From assembly GCF_946885885.1 (NCBI RefSeq), contig NZ_CAMPHN010000136.1, positions 1-11,455 of the forward strand: a stretch of 11,455 nucleotides of DNA. Reading direction: 5' to 3'. Made by a program: the position numbers and the translations under genes. The notes beneath the pieces were generated by a model. That model did not search any database and was not told the origin of the DNA. It saw only the letters and a list, made by a program, of their open reading frames with translations. The stretch is from an uncultured Pseudomonas sp. GTDB taxonomy: Bacteria > Pseudomonadota > Gammaproteobacteria > Pseudomonadales > Pseudomonadaceae. This document shows, piece after piece, positions 5,495-11,455 of the stretch; the first letter of the stretch is position 1; each line of letters begins with the position of its first letter.

Positions 5495-5692
5495 TCATAA
5501 CGCGGTGCGTTCGATCAGCTCGCGAACATCGTCGAGGTTGAGAGATTGGTCCGGAAAGCAGTTCTTGTATGACTCGACGGCGGCGGCCAGCAAGGTGCTG
5601 GCAATGATGAACGGCGGTACACCGCTGGCTTCCAGACTGGCGACGGTCACCCGAATGGCGCCGGCGCAATCGCGATAATCCTGTTCAGACAT
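5495..5692 (-). CDS. Uncharacterised 65-residue protein
   Basis: The ATG at 5692 is preceded by AGGGG with good spacing, so I prefer it to the upstream ATG at 5734, whose 14 extra residues look unlike coding sequence. The protein starts MSEQDYRDCAGAIRVTVASL. The middle is hydrophobic and probably helical (SGVPPFIIASTLLAAAVESY) without being long enough for a confident membrane span. The end, LNLDDVRELIERTAL, is an amphipathic helix. No family is recognised. It converges on the peptidase gene, with only the terminator between them, and is in divergent orientation to the beta-helix gene. A small regulatory or immunity-type partner of the peptidase is possible but unsupported. Confidence 0.6.
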   Translation of the reverse strand: MSEQDYRDCAGAIRVTVASLEASGVPPFIIASTLLAAAVESYKNCFPDQSLNLDDVRELIERTAL

Positions 5693-5734
5693 GGTTAGAC
5701 CCCTGCGTGGGCGCTGCTTTGCGCTTTCCAGCAC

Positions 5735-6123
5735 GCTCGCGTCGGTCCGATGAGGCGCGGGGGAACTTGCAGCACTGCCCCCGAAATGATCCTCTAGCGC
5801 TTATAAACATGATCGACATGGCCCGCAAGGGCGCGACGCGACATTGCGGCCCAGCCGACCGCCGGCCATACCATCGGTCTGAATGCCGGAACTTGGGGGC
5901 CTACAGCGGCCATGCACTATTGGCCAACCCTGGCGGTCGGGAAGATCTGGATTGATCGTTCCCAGGCTCCAGCGTGGGCACGCAGCCGCCTGGACGCGGG
6001 AACTATCGACTAAAAAGGCCCCCTTACTAGCAAGCCCTGGGTTAAACCACCCACTCTAGCCGGGCCCAGCCGCGGAGCCCCGTTGCCTCCGCCTTCCCTA
6101 CGGACATAGACAAGGAATTACTC
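5735..6123. other. 389-base intergenic region with no supported gene
   Basis: Lies between the 65-aa gene (minus) and the beta-helix gene (plus), so both promoters should be here, but I see no box that I can call with confidence. It contains a degenerate GATCGTTCCC-type repeat (5953-6003). Short open frames exist but lack coding character. AAGGA at about 6114 precedes the ATG at 6124 and serves the beta-helix gene. Confidence 0.5.
5953..6003. repeat. Degenerate GATCGTTCCC palindromic repeat
   Basis: TGATCGTTCCCAGGCTCCA at the left and TGGACGCGGGAAC at the right are imperfectly complementary (GTTCCC 5958-5963, GGGAAC 5998-6003, with TCCA/TGGA inside). CAGCGTGGGCACGCAGCC lies between them. It belongs to the same family as the hairpin at 2841-2880. 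Confidence 0.5.
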
Positions 6124-7461
6124 ATGTCCCCCTTCGCTTACCTGACCCTCAAGACCCTACCTTTGGTATTTCTCAGCGCTGCCAGCACCACGGCGCTGGC
6201 CACCGACTTTTTGGTTACCACCGACCAAGATGAATTCGACGGAGTGTGCGACGTCCATTGCTCGTTGCGCGACGCCATCCAGGCGGCGAACGAGCAGCCC
6301 GGGGCGGATCGCATTCAGTTGAGCGGGACCTACCTCCTGAGCCGAGCGGCGCCAGACGATAGTGCCTCGTATGACGAAGACGACAACCAGACGGGCGACC
6401 TCGATATCGCTGATGAACTGGTCATTCGCGGGCGAGGCGAGGCGATAAGCGGGATTCGCAGCGAAGGCTCGAACGCGCGGATTTTCGAAGTGCTGCCGGG
6501 GGCTCGCCTCACCCTCGAGCGCTTGCAGATCAGCGGCGGTTCGACACCCGCCTATGGCGGTGCGCTGGAAAACCACGGCGAAGCCATTCTGAGGCGGGTG
6601 ACGCTCAGCGATAACCAGGCCAAAGCCAGGAGCGAAACCGACCCCAGTAGTGGCGGTGCCATCGCCAACTTCGGCACGCTGGAGATCTTTTCATCCAGGC
6701 TCATAGGCAATAAAGCCGAGGGCATCGAAAACCCCAGCTTCGCAGGCGCGCTGTACAACCAGGGCCAATTGCTCGTGCGCGACTCGCTGTTCGCGGACAA
6801 CCGGGGCGGCTCCGACTACGGTTTCGCCGGAGCCCTGTACAACAGCGGCATGGCCGACATTGCCCGTAGCGCCTTCGTTAACAACTGGACGCCCGAGTTT
6901 GGCAATGCCAGCGCCATCCTCAACGAAAAGGCCGGCGTGCTGAAGGTGTCCAATGCCACGTTCAGCCAGAACAATGCATTGGCGGCGGTAATCCTCAATA
7001 AAGAACCTACTCGAGAAGGCACGCCCAGCCTGGAGCTGATCAACGTCAGCATCGTCGACAACCTCGGCGTGGGTGTGAGGAACGGCGGCAGGCTGCGGAT
7101 TCGCAACAGCCTGATTGCCGGCATCAAGGACGAAATCGAGGGGTATTCAAACCCCTGCTGGAACTTCGGCAATCACTATCAGTTCGAGGCCAGGGGCCTG
7201 CTGCTCGGCAGCGCATTCAGCAATTGCCCGGCTGATCGGTATATCGATGACGCCGAAGCCCTCACGCGCCTGGTTGAGCCCCTCTCCAGTGTCGATGAGC
7301 GCACCTATGTGCACGCACTGCGCGAGAACAGCCCAGCGCTGGATGCAGGGGTCGGCTCCTGCGCCGGGCACGACCAGCGTCGTCAGCCACGGCCGCTCGA
7401 TGGCGATGGTGACGGCGTAGCGGTGTGCGACCTGGGCGCTTATGAGTGGGCCAGACCTTAG
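6124..7461 (+). CDS. Secreted CSLREA-type, right-handed beta-helix protein
   Basis: 445 residues; AAGGA precedes the ATG by about 7 bases. A signal peptide spans residues 1-26, with a hydrophobic core (LPLVFLSAASTTALA) and likely cleavage after ALA26, so the protein is exported. Just after it comes FDGVCDVHCSLRDAIQAANE (38-57), the CSLREA-type motif (here CSLRDA) of a bacterial surface or secreted protein family. Residues about 90-340 hold repeating strands with short Asn/Gly turns (GGALENHGEA, GGAIANFGTL, AGALYNQGQL, AGALYNSGMA), the pattern of a right-handed parallel beta-helix. The end, SPALDAG...C..D...RP.DGDGDG...CDLGAYE (402-442), matches the C-terminal module often found on such proteins (choice-of-anchor Q type). 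No enzymatic residues can be assigned; polysaccharide binding, adhesion or cleavage are possible. Confidence 0.85.
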   Translation: MSPFAYLTLKTLPLVFLSAASTTALATDFLVTTDQDEFDGVCDVHCSLRDAIQAANEQPGADRIQLSGTYLLSRAAPDDSASYDEDDNQTGDLDIADELVIRGRGEAISGIRSEGSNARIFEVLPGARLTLERLQISGGSTPAYGGALENHGEAILRRVTLSDNQAKARSETDPSSGGAIANFGTLEIFSSRLIGNKAEGIENPSFAGALYNQGQLLVRDSLFADNRGGSDYGFAGALYNSGMADIARSAFVNNWTPEFGNASAILNEKAGVLKVSNATFSQNNALAAVILNKEPTREGTPSLELINVSIVDNLGVGVRNGGRLRIRNSLIAGIKDEIEGYSNPCWNFGNHYQFEARGLLLGSAFSNCPADRYIDDAEALTRLVEPLSSVDERTYVHALRENSPALDAGVGSCAGHDQRRQPRPLDGDGDGVAVCDLGAYEWARP

Positions 7462-7503
7462 CGGGTAGCAGATATCCCAATCAAACAAACCGCCGCTTGG
7501 GGT

Positions 7504-7884
7504 TTAGCCGTTACGCGCCTGCTCAACCCGCTCATCCGGCTCGTTTGGCGGCAAGTTCAGTGTCGAGTTGAGCGTCAGCCAAACGGCCCGCAGGATATTG
7601 ATCGCGGCCATGCTCAGGTGTTGTTCGGCGGCGCGCAGGGCCAGTTCGGCTGCCAGGCGTTTGTCGGCGGCGCTGAGATGCGCGGTTTTCTGGGTCATGT
7701 CCGCATCGACGCTGGTCAATATTTCCTGGAGTTCCCGCACTGCCTGATCCGATGCCTGACGCATGCCCGCCAGCAGGCGGCTGGCTTCGGCAGGCGTCAT
7801 GGCCAAGGCGCGGACGCTGCGAAACGTCAGCCGGGCGGGCAAGGTGGCCAAACTGAAACCGGCCGAAAGTAGCTTGCCGATCAT
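7504..7884 (-). CDS. Uncharacterised small helical protein, copy 2
   Basis: 126 residues starting MIGKLLSAGFSLATLPARL, with GGAG before the ATG. Apart from the SAGF insertion near the N-terminus it aligns end to end with the copy at 1869-2237. Differences cluster near the C-terminus (ILRAVWLTLNSTLNLPPNEP against ILRVAWLRLNSTPNLPPSEL). The central block MTQKTAHLSAADKRLAAELA, and the LRAAEQHLSMAAINIL that follows it, are almost unchanged, so this part is presumably the functional core. It lies 42 bases from the convergent end of the beta-helix gene. Confidence 0.75.
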   Translation of the reverse strand: MIGKLLSAGFSLATLPARLTFRSVRALAMTPAEASRLLAGMRQASDQAVRELQEILTSVDADMTQKTAHLSAADKRLAAELALRAAEQHLSMAAINILRAVWLTLNSTLNLPPNEPDERVEQARNG

Positions 7885-8028
7885 GCGCGCAACTCCTGTA
7901 AACGGTGTTTCGGCAGCCTACCAGAGTCAATGGGCAAACCAAGGTCTGCCCATCGCCTGCCGACACGAGTTCGCCAGGCCCTCATCCATAGGCCGGACGA
8001 GCGGTCGAGCGATGCTCCTATAGGCACT

Positions 8029-8104
8029 TCGGGGTCGGATTCAGGCAGCCTTCGGCAAAGCGTTGCGCCTATGGTCGCGGATCGTTTATCCGATCGATCT
8101 GGAG
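8029..8104 (+). promoter_or_regulatory. Conserved leader of cupin copy 2
   Basis: Contains CTATAGGC (8029-8036) and GCCTATGG (8067-8074), a slightly degenerate form of the inverted repeat in copy 1, then the identical CGGAT-CGTTT-ATCCG hairpin and the GGAG Shine-Dalgarno at 8101-8104. Retention of the hairpin next to the ribosome site in both copies suggests a role in expression. Confidence 0.35.
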
Positions 8105-8109
8105 CTGAA

Positions 8110-8454
8110 ATGTCCGACTTCATCACTGTCTTGCGCGAAACCTGCCCTACGCCCGTCGTGGACGCCACCAAGTGGAAGCGCATCGGCGGCGACCCGCATA
8201 CCGTGAACCTCAACGCCTACCTCTCCAAGGACGGCAGCAAGATCATGGGCACCTGGATCTGCACCCCCGGCAAGTTCGAGGTGAATTACGACAAGTGGGA
8301 GTATTGCCACTTCCTCGACGGCTACTGCGTGATCACCCCGGAAGGCGAGCAGCCGGTGCACCTGAAGGCAGGCGACGTGTTCGTCATCGAGCCCGGGATG
8401 AAGGGCACCTGGGAAATCGTGGCAACCGTGCGCAAGTATTTCGTCTTCGCCTGA
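8110..8454 (+). CDS. Cupin-domain protein (DUF861/cupin_3 type), copy 2
   Basis: 114 residues from the ATG at 8110, with GGAG 5 bases upstream; a longer in-frame opening from 7930 runs through the intergenic region and is not used. It differs from copy 1 only at residues 10 (Glu for Asp), 17-18 (Val-Asp for Leu-Asn), 83 (Val for Ile), 103 (Ile for Val) and 105 (Ala for Glu). The changes are mostly conservative, so both copies are probably functional and under purifying selection, or the duplication is recent or kept similar by gene conversion. Ligand unknown. Confidence 0.85.
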   Translation: MSDFITVLRETCPTPVVDATKWKRIGGDPHTVNLNAYLSKDGSKIMGTWICTPGKFEVNYDKWEYCHFLDGYCVITPEGEQPVHLKAGDVFVIEPGMKGTWEIVATVRKYFVFA

Positions 8455-8467
8455 TACCGCGCGTTTT

Positions 8468-8500
8468 GATCGTTCCCACGTCGAGGCGTCGGCGTGGGAC
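8468..8500. repeat. GATCGTTCCCACG hairpin after cupin copy 2
   Basis: TCCCACG (8474-8480) pairs with CGTGGGA (8493-8499) around a 12-base loop. The outer GATCGT that completes the palindrome at 2841-2880 has no partner here, so this copy has decayed. It lies 13 bases after the cupin stop and between convergent genes. Confidence 0.6.
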
Positions 8501-8551
8501 GCGGCTATCGCCGCCCCATCAGCCGTTAAGGTCGTGACGCAGTAGCGAGCG

Positions 8552-9295
8552 CTAGATTTTCACGCAGACGAACAGGGCATTACCCGAGGCCCCATCCCAA
8601 GGGATGAGCTTTTCGTAATCATGTTCGAAAACATGGACCTCGAAGTACGGCCGCAAGATTTCCTGCAACTCAACGAAACCCAATGCGACCATCGGGTGCT
8701 CGTCGTGCCATACCTGGGTTTCCCCTTCGCTGGTTTTCTCGATGCTGAGTTTCAACGACTGCTTCTCGCCATCGCCGCAGTAGTACCAACCGGAACTGAA
8801 GACGAATCGGCTGCCATCGTGCTCGGCGCTATGGGTCACCGATAGCGCGTTGTCGATCTTGTGCTTGTCGACGACGTTGAAGCAGAACACGCCATCGGGG
8901 TTGAGCGCGTTATGCACGCTGAGGAGGCACGCCTTCAACCGCTCCAGCCCGCCGCTGTAATGGATGGAATACAAAAAGCAGGTAATCAGGTCCAGCGGCT
9001 CGACCACCTTGAAATCGCACATATCCTGCAACGAGAACTGCGCCTGTGGGCAGCGGATGGCGGCTCTATCGAGCATCGGTTGATTGATATCGAGCCCGCC
9101 GCTTTGGTAGCCGAAATCGATGAAATGCCGCACATGCGGCCCGGTCCCGCAGGCGAGGTCGAGGTGGGTTTTGCCGCCGTTACCGAAAAGCTGCTGCAGC
9201 CGGTGTACGCAGTGGCTTTGCGCCTGGTAGTCGATGCCGGCACACATTAGATCGTAATAACCGGAAAGGTCGGTATACAGGGCGTTGGCGGACAT
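8552..9295 (-). CDS. Class I SAM-dependent methyltransferase
   Basis: 247 residues starting MSANALYTDLSGYYDLMCAG. Motif I, the SAM-binding glycine loop, is LDLACGTG at residues 45-52. The acidic end of strand 2 is GLDIN at 67-71. Motif IV-like LDLITCFLYSIHY follows at 101-113, then LNPDGVFCFNVVD, the usual strand after the catalytic face. The second half (about 150-230) is beta-rich and probably closes over a small-molecule substrate. Full Rossmann methyltransferase length; the N-terminal Tyr-rich lid is common in small-molecule methyltransferases of this class. The acceptor is unknown. It lies 89 bases downstream of the DJ-1-family gene on the same strand and may be co-transcribed with it. 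Confidence 0.9.
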   Translation of the reverse strand: MSANALYTDLSGYYDLMCAGIDYQAQSHCVHRLQQLFGNGGKTHLDLACGTGPHVRHFIDFGYQSGGLDINQPMLDRAAIRCPQAQFSLQDMCDFKVVEPLDLITCFLYSIHYSGGLERLKACLLSVHNALNPDGVFCFNVVDKHKIDNALSVTHSAEHDGSRFVFSSGWYYCGDGEKQSLKLSIEKTSEGETQVWHDEHPMVALGFVELQEILRPYFEVHVFEHDYEKLIPWDGASGNALFVCVKI

Positions 9296-9384
9296 GGGGA
9301 CCTGACGGTTTCAGCGGGGATTGGGGGCGGCGCATCGTACACCAAGCGGCGGCTCGCGCATCGATGGAAAACGCCTTGCAATTC

Positions 9385-9993
9385 CTAGCTGGCGGGCAAA
9401 TAAGGCGCGATATTGCCGAGCGCCCGCTCGACGTAATCCGCCTTCTCCCCTACCGGCGCGACGTAGTGCAGCGCCTCGGTCGCAGCATCGCGCCCGACCA
9501 GGCGCGCCAGGGTCCAGGCGGCGAGGTAGATGGAGGCCAGGCAACCACCGGCTGTCGCCAGGTTGCCCTGGGCGAAGAAGGGTTGCTCGAGCACTTCGAT
9601 ACCGGCCTCCTGCACCCAGGGCTTGGTGGTGAGGTCGGTGCAACCGGGAATGCCGTTCAGCAATCCCGCCTTGGCTAACAGCAGCGTGCCGGAGCACTGC
9701 GCACCGATCAGCTGACGCGCGGGATCGAGCCGCGCCAGCATCTGCATCACGGCGGCGTCCCGGGCAATCTCGCGAGTCTTGATGCCGCTGCCGACGAGCA
9801 CGGCATCGAACGATTCGATCTCATCCAATGCGGCTTGGCGATGCAGTTTCACGCCGTTCATCGAAGTGACCGTCTCGCTCGGCGAGGCCAGGGACACGCG
9901 CCAATCCGGCTGTTTGATGCGGTTGAGGATGCCCAGGGCGATAAGCGAATCCAGTTCGTTGAAGCCGTCGAAGGTGAGGATGGCGATATGCAT
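9385..9993 (-). CDS. DJ-1/PfpI-family protein (class I glutamine amidotransferase fold)
   Basis: 202 residues from the ATG at 9993, where the first strand MHIAILTFDGFNELD begins. An in-frame ATG at 10077 would add 28 residues of no family character, and the Shine-Dalgarno is weak for either. The nucleophile elbow is IGAQCSGTLLLAKAGLLNG, with Cys100. The conserved acidic residue before it in space is Glu13 in FNELD. LVGSG at 66-70 and GGCLAS near residue 150 are also typical. Members include stress proteins, isonitrile hydratases and the amidotransferase-like half of some AraC regulators; the LTTKPWVQEAGIEV stretch resembles the isonitrile hydratase/AraC-type subgroup, but the reaction cannot be fixed. 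Cytoplasmic, no signal peptide. Confidence 0.9.
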   Translation of the reverse strand: MHIAILTFDGFNELDSLIALGILNRIKQPDWRVSLASPSETVTSMNGVKLHRQAALDEIESFDAVLVGSGIKTREIARDAAVMQMLARLDPARQLIGAQCSGTLLLAKAGLLNGIPGCTDLTTKPWVQEAGIEVLEQPFFAQGNLATAGGCLASIYLAAWTLARLVGRDAATEALHYVAPVGEKADYVERALGNIAPYLPAS

Positions 9994-10161
9994 GGCGGGC
10001 TCGGCGCTGTGAAGTCCGGCCATTCTCGGCGCGGGAGCGGCAGGAAAATAGACACAGTTGTTGGCGGCGAAAGCCATACAGGCCAGAAGGAATTGATCCT
10101 CAAACGGCCTCGATCAGAGCCAACGCCTCCGCAGTGCGGATTGCCGCTGGCAGCGAGGAAG

Positions 10162-11370
10162 TTACCGATACCTCTCGTCCGGCGATACCGAGTACTCATC
10201 TTCACTATCGGAAGACTCCAACCGCTTGGCGATTTCGGACTCGGGGCCCACTATCCGATGAATTAGTTCCAGACCTCTTTCTGAAGGAAGCATCTGACGC
10301 TGCCGCATGCCCTCGAATATCTCGGCGGCCTCACGGACATCGCCCGCATCGGCTTGCTGGATGAACGCCATGGCCCTTTCAAGATAAGTGATTCGTTTAT
10401 CTTCTATGGACGCACTGAAATCCAGCTGGTGCAAAAAAGATTTGAAGTCTTTCGTTTCGCGTATCTGGGCACGATGGACGAACCGCTGCTCCATACGCTG
10501 CTGCAGTGTCTCTCCTCGCTTGTTGACGGGTGCAGCGACTTCTGTCGACGGCCTGTTCATCGCCCATTGTTTGAAAGATGAACGCGCCTGCATGTGCTTG
10601 AGCAAGCGGGAAGGGACTTGCCGTGGTACGTCGAACACATCCAACCTGTCAACGCCTGTTACCCTGCCGGTTCCAATGTGCTCGGCGATTCCGTTTGCCC
10701 CCTCCCGGATGTTCAACTCATGGAGCCTGTCGAAGTACCCGGCCGCTTTAGCCATCTTCGACGCCGCCGATAGCGACATGATGCGACAGCCACTGCTTGC
10801 TTTCTGCACATCGAGGCAAAGCACCGCGATCCGACTTCCAGAAGGGAGGTGTTCGGCCATGCTCCTCATCTTTCTCGCGTCATCATAAGGGGCAAATTTC
10901 GCATCATGCTTGAGCGAGTCGGCCACGATCACGGACAACTTGCCATCGATGAACTTCACGTCAGCCGCAACCATATGAGGGTCGTACGGGATTTCCAGCA
11001 GGACTTGCCGATGCAGGTGCGGATCATGGGTCGCAAGCGCCTCGAACCCGCGCTTCAGGAAGGTGACCGTGTTGTTGGGGTTGCGGGCTTGTTCGGCCTT
11101 GGTAAACACAGGCATGAGCAACGTGTCATAGGAGGATTCCGTACCACTCGGCGACCAGTTCTGCTGGCGCAAGGTTGCAAGATGATCCCGAATCTCCGCG
11201 AGGTTGTGCAGTACCGTATCGCGTAGCGGCTCGATCCCCATATGCCGACCCGAGCACGGCAGCAGATTCAACAGTTTTCCGAGGACGCCACTCCGCCCGG
11301 AACCTTCCGGGCGGGAGCTGGAGGCCGTGTAGTGAGTGCTCGCGCTGGCACTCGTCGATCCGATATGCAC
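10162..11370 (-). CDS. YopJ-family (C55) acetyltransferase effector
   Basis: 402 residues with a GTG start at 11370, set by AGGAG (plus-strand 11379-11383) 8 bases upstream. The catalytic set is recognisable: His132 in PHMVAADV, Asp151 in SVIVADS and Cys195 in DVQKASSGCRIMSLSAASKM. His to acid is 19 residues and His to Cys 63, the same as YopJ (109, 128, 172). An Asp in the acid place, rather than the Glu of YopJ, is as in PopP2. LLKHMQ (256-261) and PVNKRGETLQ (281-290) match the conserved C-terminal part. These proteins acetylate Ser, Thr or Lys of host targets after type III secretion and need host inositol hexakisphosphate. Residue 2 is His, so there is no N-terminal Gly for myristoylation. 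The last about 100 residues extend beyond the core and end in an acidic tail (SSDSEDEYSVSPDE). The N-terminus is Ser/Thr-rich, as expected of a secretion signal. Base composition looks lower in GC than its neighbours. Confidence 0.88.
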   Translation of the reverse strand: MHIGSTSASASTHYTASSSRPEGSGRSGVLGKLLNLLPCSGRHMGIEPLRDTVLHNLAEIRDHLATLRQQNWSPSGTESSYDTLLMPVFTKAEQARNPNNTVTFLKRGFEALATHDPHLHRQVLLEIPYDPHMVAADVKFIDGKLSVIVADSLKHDAKFAPYDDARKMRSMAEHLPSGSRIAVLCLDVQKASSGCRIMSLSAASKMAKAAGYFDRLHELNIREGANGIAEHIGTGRVTGVDRLDVFDVPRQVPSRLLKHMQARSSFKQWAMNRPSTEVAAPVNKRGETLQQRMEQRFVHRAQIRETKDFKSFLHQLDFSASIEDKRITYLERAMAFIQQADAGDVREAAEIFEGMRQRQMLPSERGLELIHRIVGPESEIAKRLESSDSEDEYSVSPDERYR

Positions 11371-11378
11371 GAATGAAG

Positions 11379-11383
11379 CTCCT
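11379..11383 (-). promoter_or_regulatory. Shine-Dalgarno AGGAG that fixes the GTG start of the effector gene
   Basis: On the minus strand AGGAG is followed by CTTCATTC and GTG CAT ATC. No ATG in the same frame is nearby, and the first downstream ATG codes for Met44, already close to the conserved region. The 85 bases visible upstream of the start contain no GGAACC...CCAC type hrp box. Confidence 0.6.
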
Positions 11384-11455
11384 ATGCAGGTGGTGCTTGC
11401 CTAGGGTCTGTTGCCGTTTCATCGCGACCGCGCCGGAGCCTGTTTTAGCGCGAGA

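Larger units (their letters stand above)
7504..8454. repeat. Long direct repeat, copy 2 (helical protein + cupin unit)
   Basis: Second copy of the unit at 1869-2820, in the same orientation and almost the same length (951 against 952 bases). Both genes are intact in both copies. Differences are mostly silent or conservative in the coding parts, and more frequent in the middle of the divergent intergenic region (about 7915-8020). It is followed by a weaker version of the hairpin found after copy 1. Confidence 0.9.

Noticed and set aside
5707..5955. 82-codon plus-strand open frame in the spacer before the beta-helix gene
   Set aside because: No Shine-Dalgarno, an Arg/His/Gly-rich composition typical of non-coding GC-rich sequence, and overlap with the promoter side of the 65-aa gene.
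1..11455. CRISPR array, tRNA or rRNA genes
   Set aside because: No regularly spaced short direct repeats and no tRNA-like or rRNA-like segments were seen on either strand.
11371..11455. hrp box (GGAACC-N15/16-CCACNNA) before the YopJ-like gene
   Set aside because: Neither half is present in the 85 visible upstream bases; a site further upstream would be outside the window.

Overview
The window reads as chromosomal DNA of a GC-rich gammaproteobacterium, most likely a Pseudomonas. The basis is codon and base composition, the gene content, and several intergenic repeat families that I recognise as typical of Pseudomonas: a GGCTGTTGAAAAAC-ended element, a GCTTTAGCCGCGAT hairpin, a GATCGTTCCCAC hairpin and a GTTGG...GAAGCCCAAC repeat. 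No database search was possible. Species-level placement is not supported.

Layout. 1-1810: two divergent, unrelated GNAT acetyltransferases separated by a MITE-like element with 17-bp inverted ends, then a Nudix hydrolase remnant that runs into a hairpin repeat. 1846-2880: a divergent pair, a small helical protein of unknown function (-) and a cupin (+), followed by a hairpin. 2881-3473: a debris zone holding a frameshifted N-terminal fragment of an rmlB-like dTDP-glucose 4,6-dehydratase, a second, longer and internally interrupted MITE-like element, and the last codons of an unknown gene. 3470-5485: a 115-aa propeptide-like ORF, then an S8 (subtilisin-family) serine peptidase ending in a good intrinsic terminator. 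5495-7461: a convergent 65-aa unknown, a 0.39-kb spacer and a secreted beta-helix protein with a CSLREA-type motif. 7504-8500: a second copy of the helical-protein/cupin pair with its hairpin. 8552-11370, all on the minus strand: a SAM methyltransferase, a DJ-1/PfpI-family protein and a 402-aa YopJ-family (peptidase C55 fold) acetyltransferase effector that starts at GTG.

How it fits together. The peptidase's own N-terminal prodomain is paralogous to the separate small ORF just upstream of it, so these two genes probably form a unit (protease plus stand-alone inhibitor or chaperone, or a decayed duplicate). The peptidase and beta-helix region lies between two copies of a 0.95-kb direct repeat, so it could be lost or amplified by recombination between them. 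The truncated genes and dense repeats mark this stretch as an accessory, rearranging region. The YopJ-like gene is the one clear host-interaction gene; no secretion-system genes are visible here.
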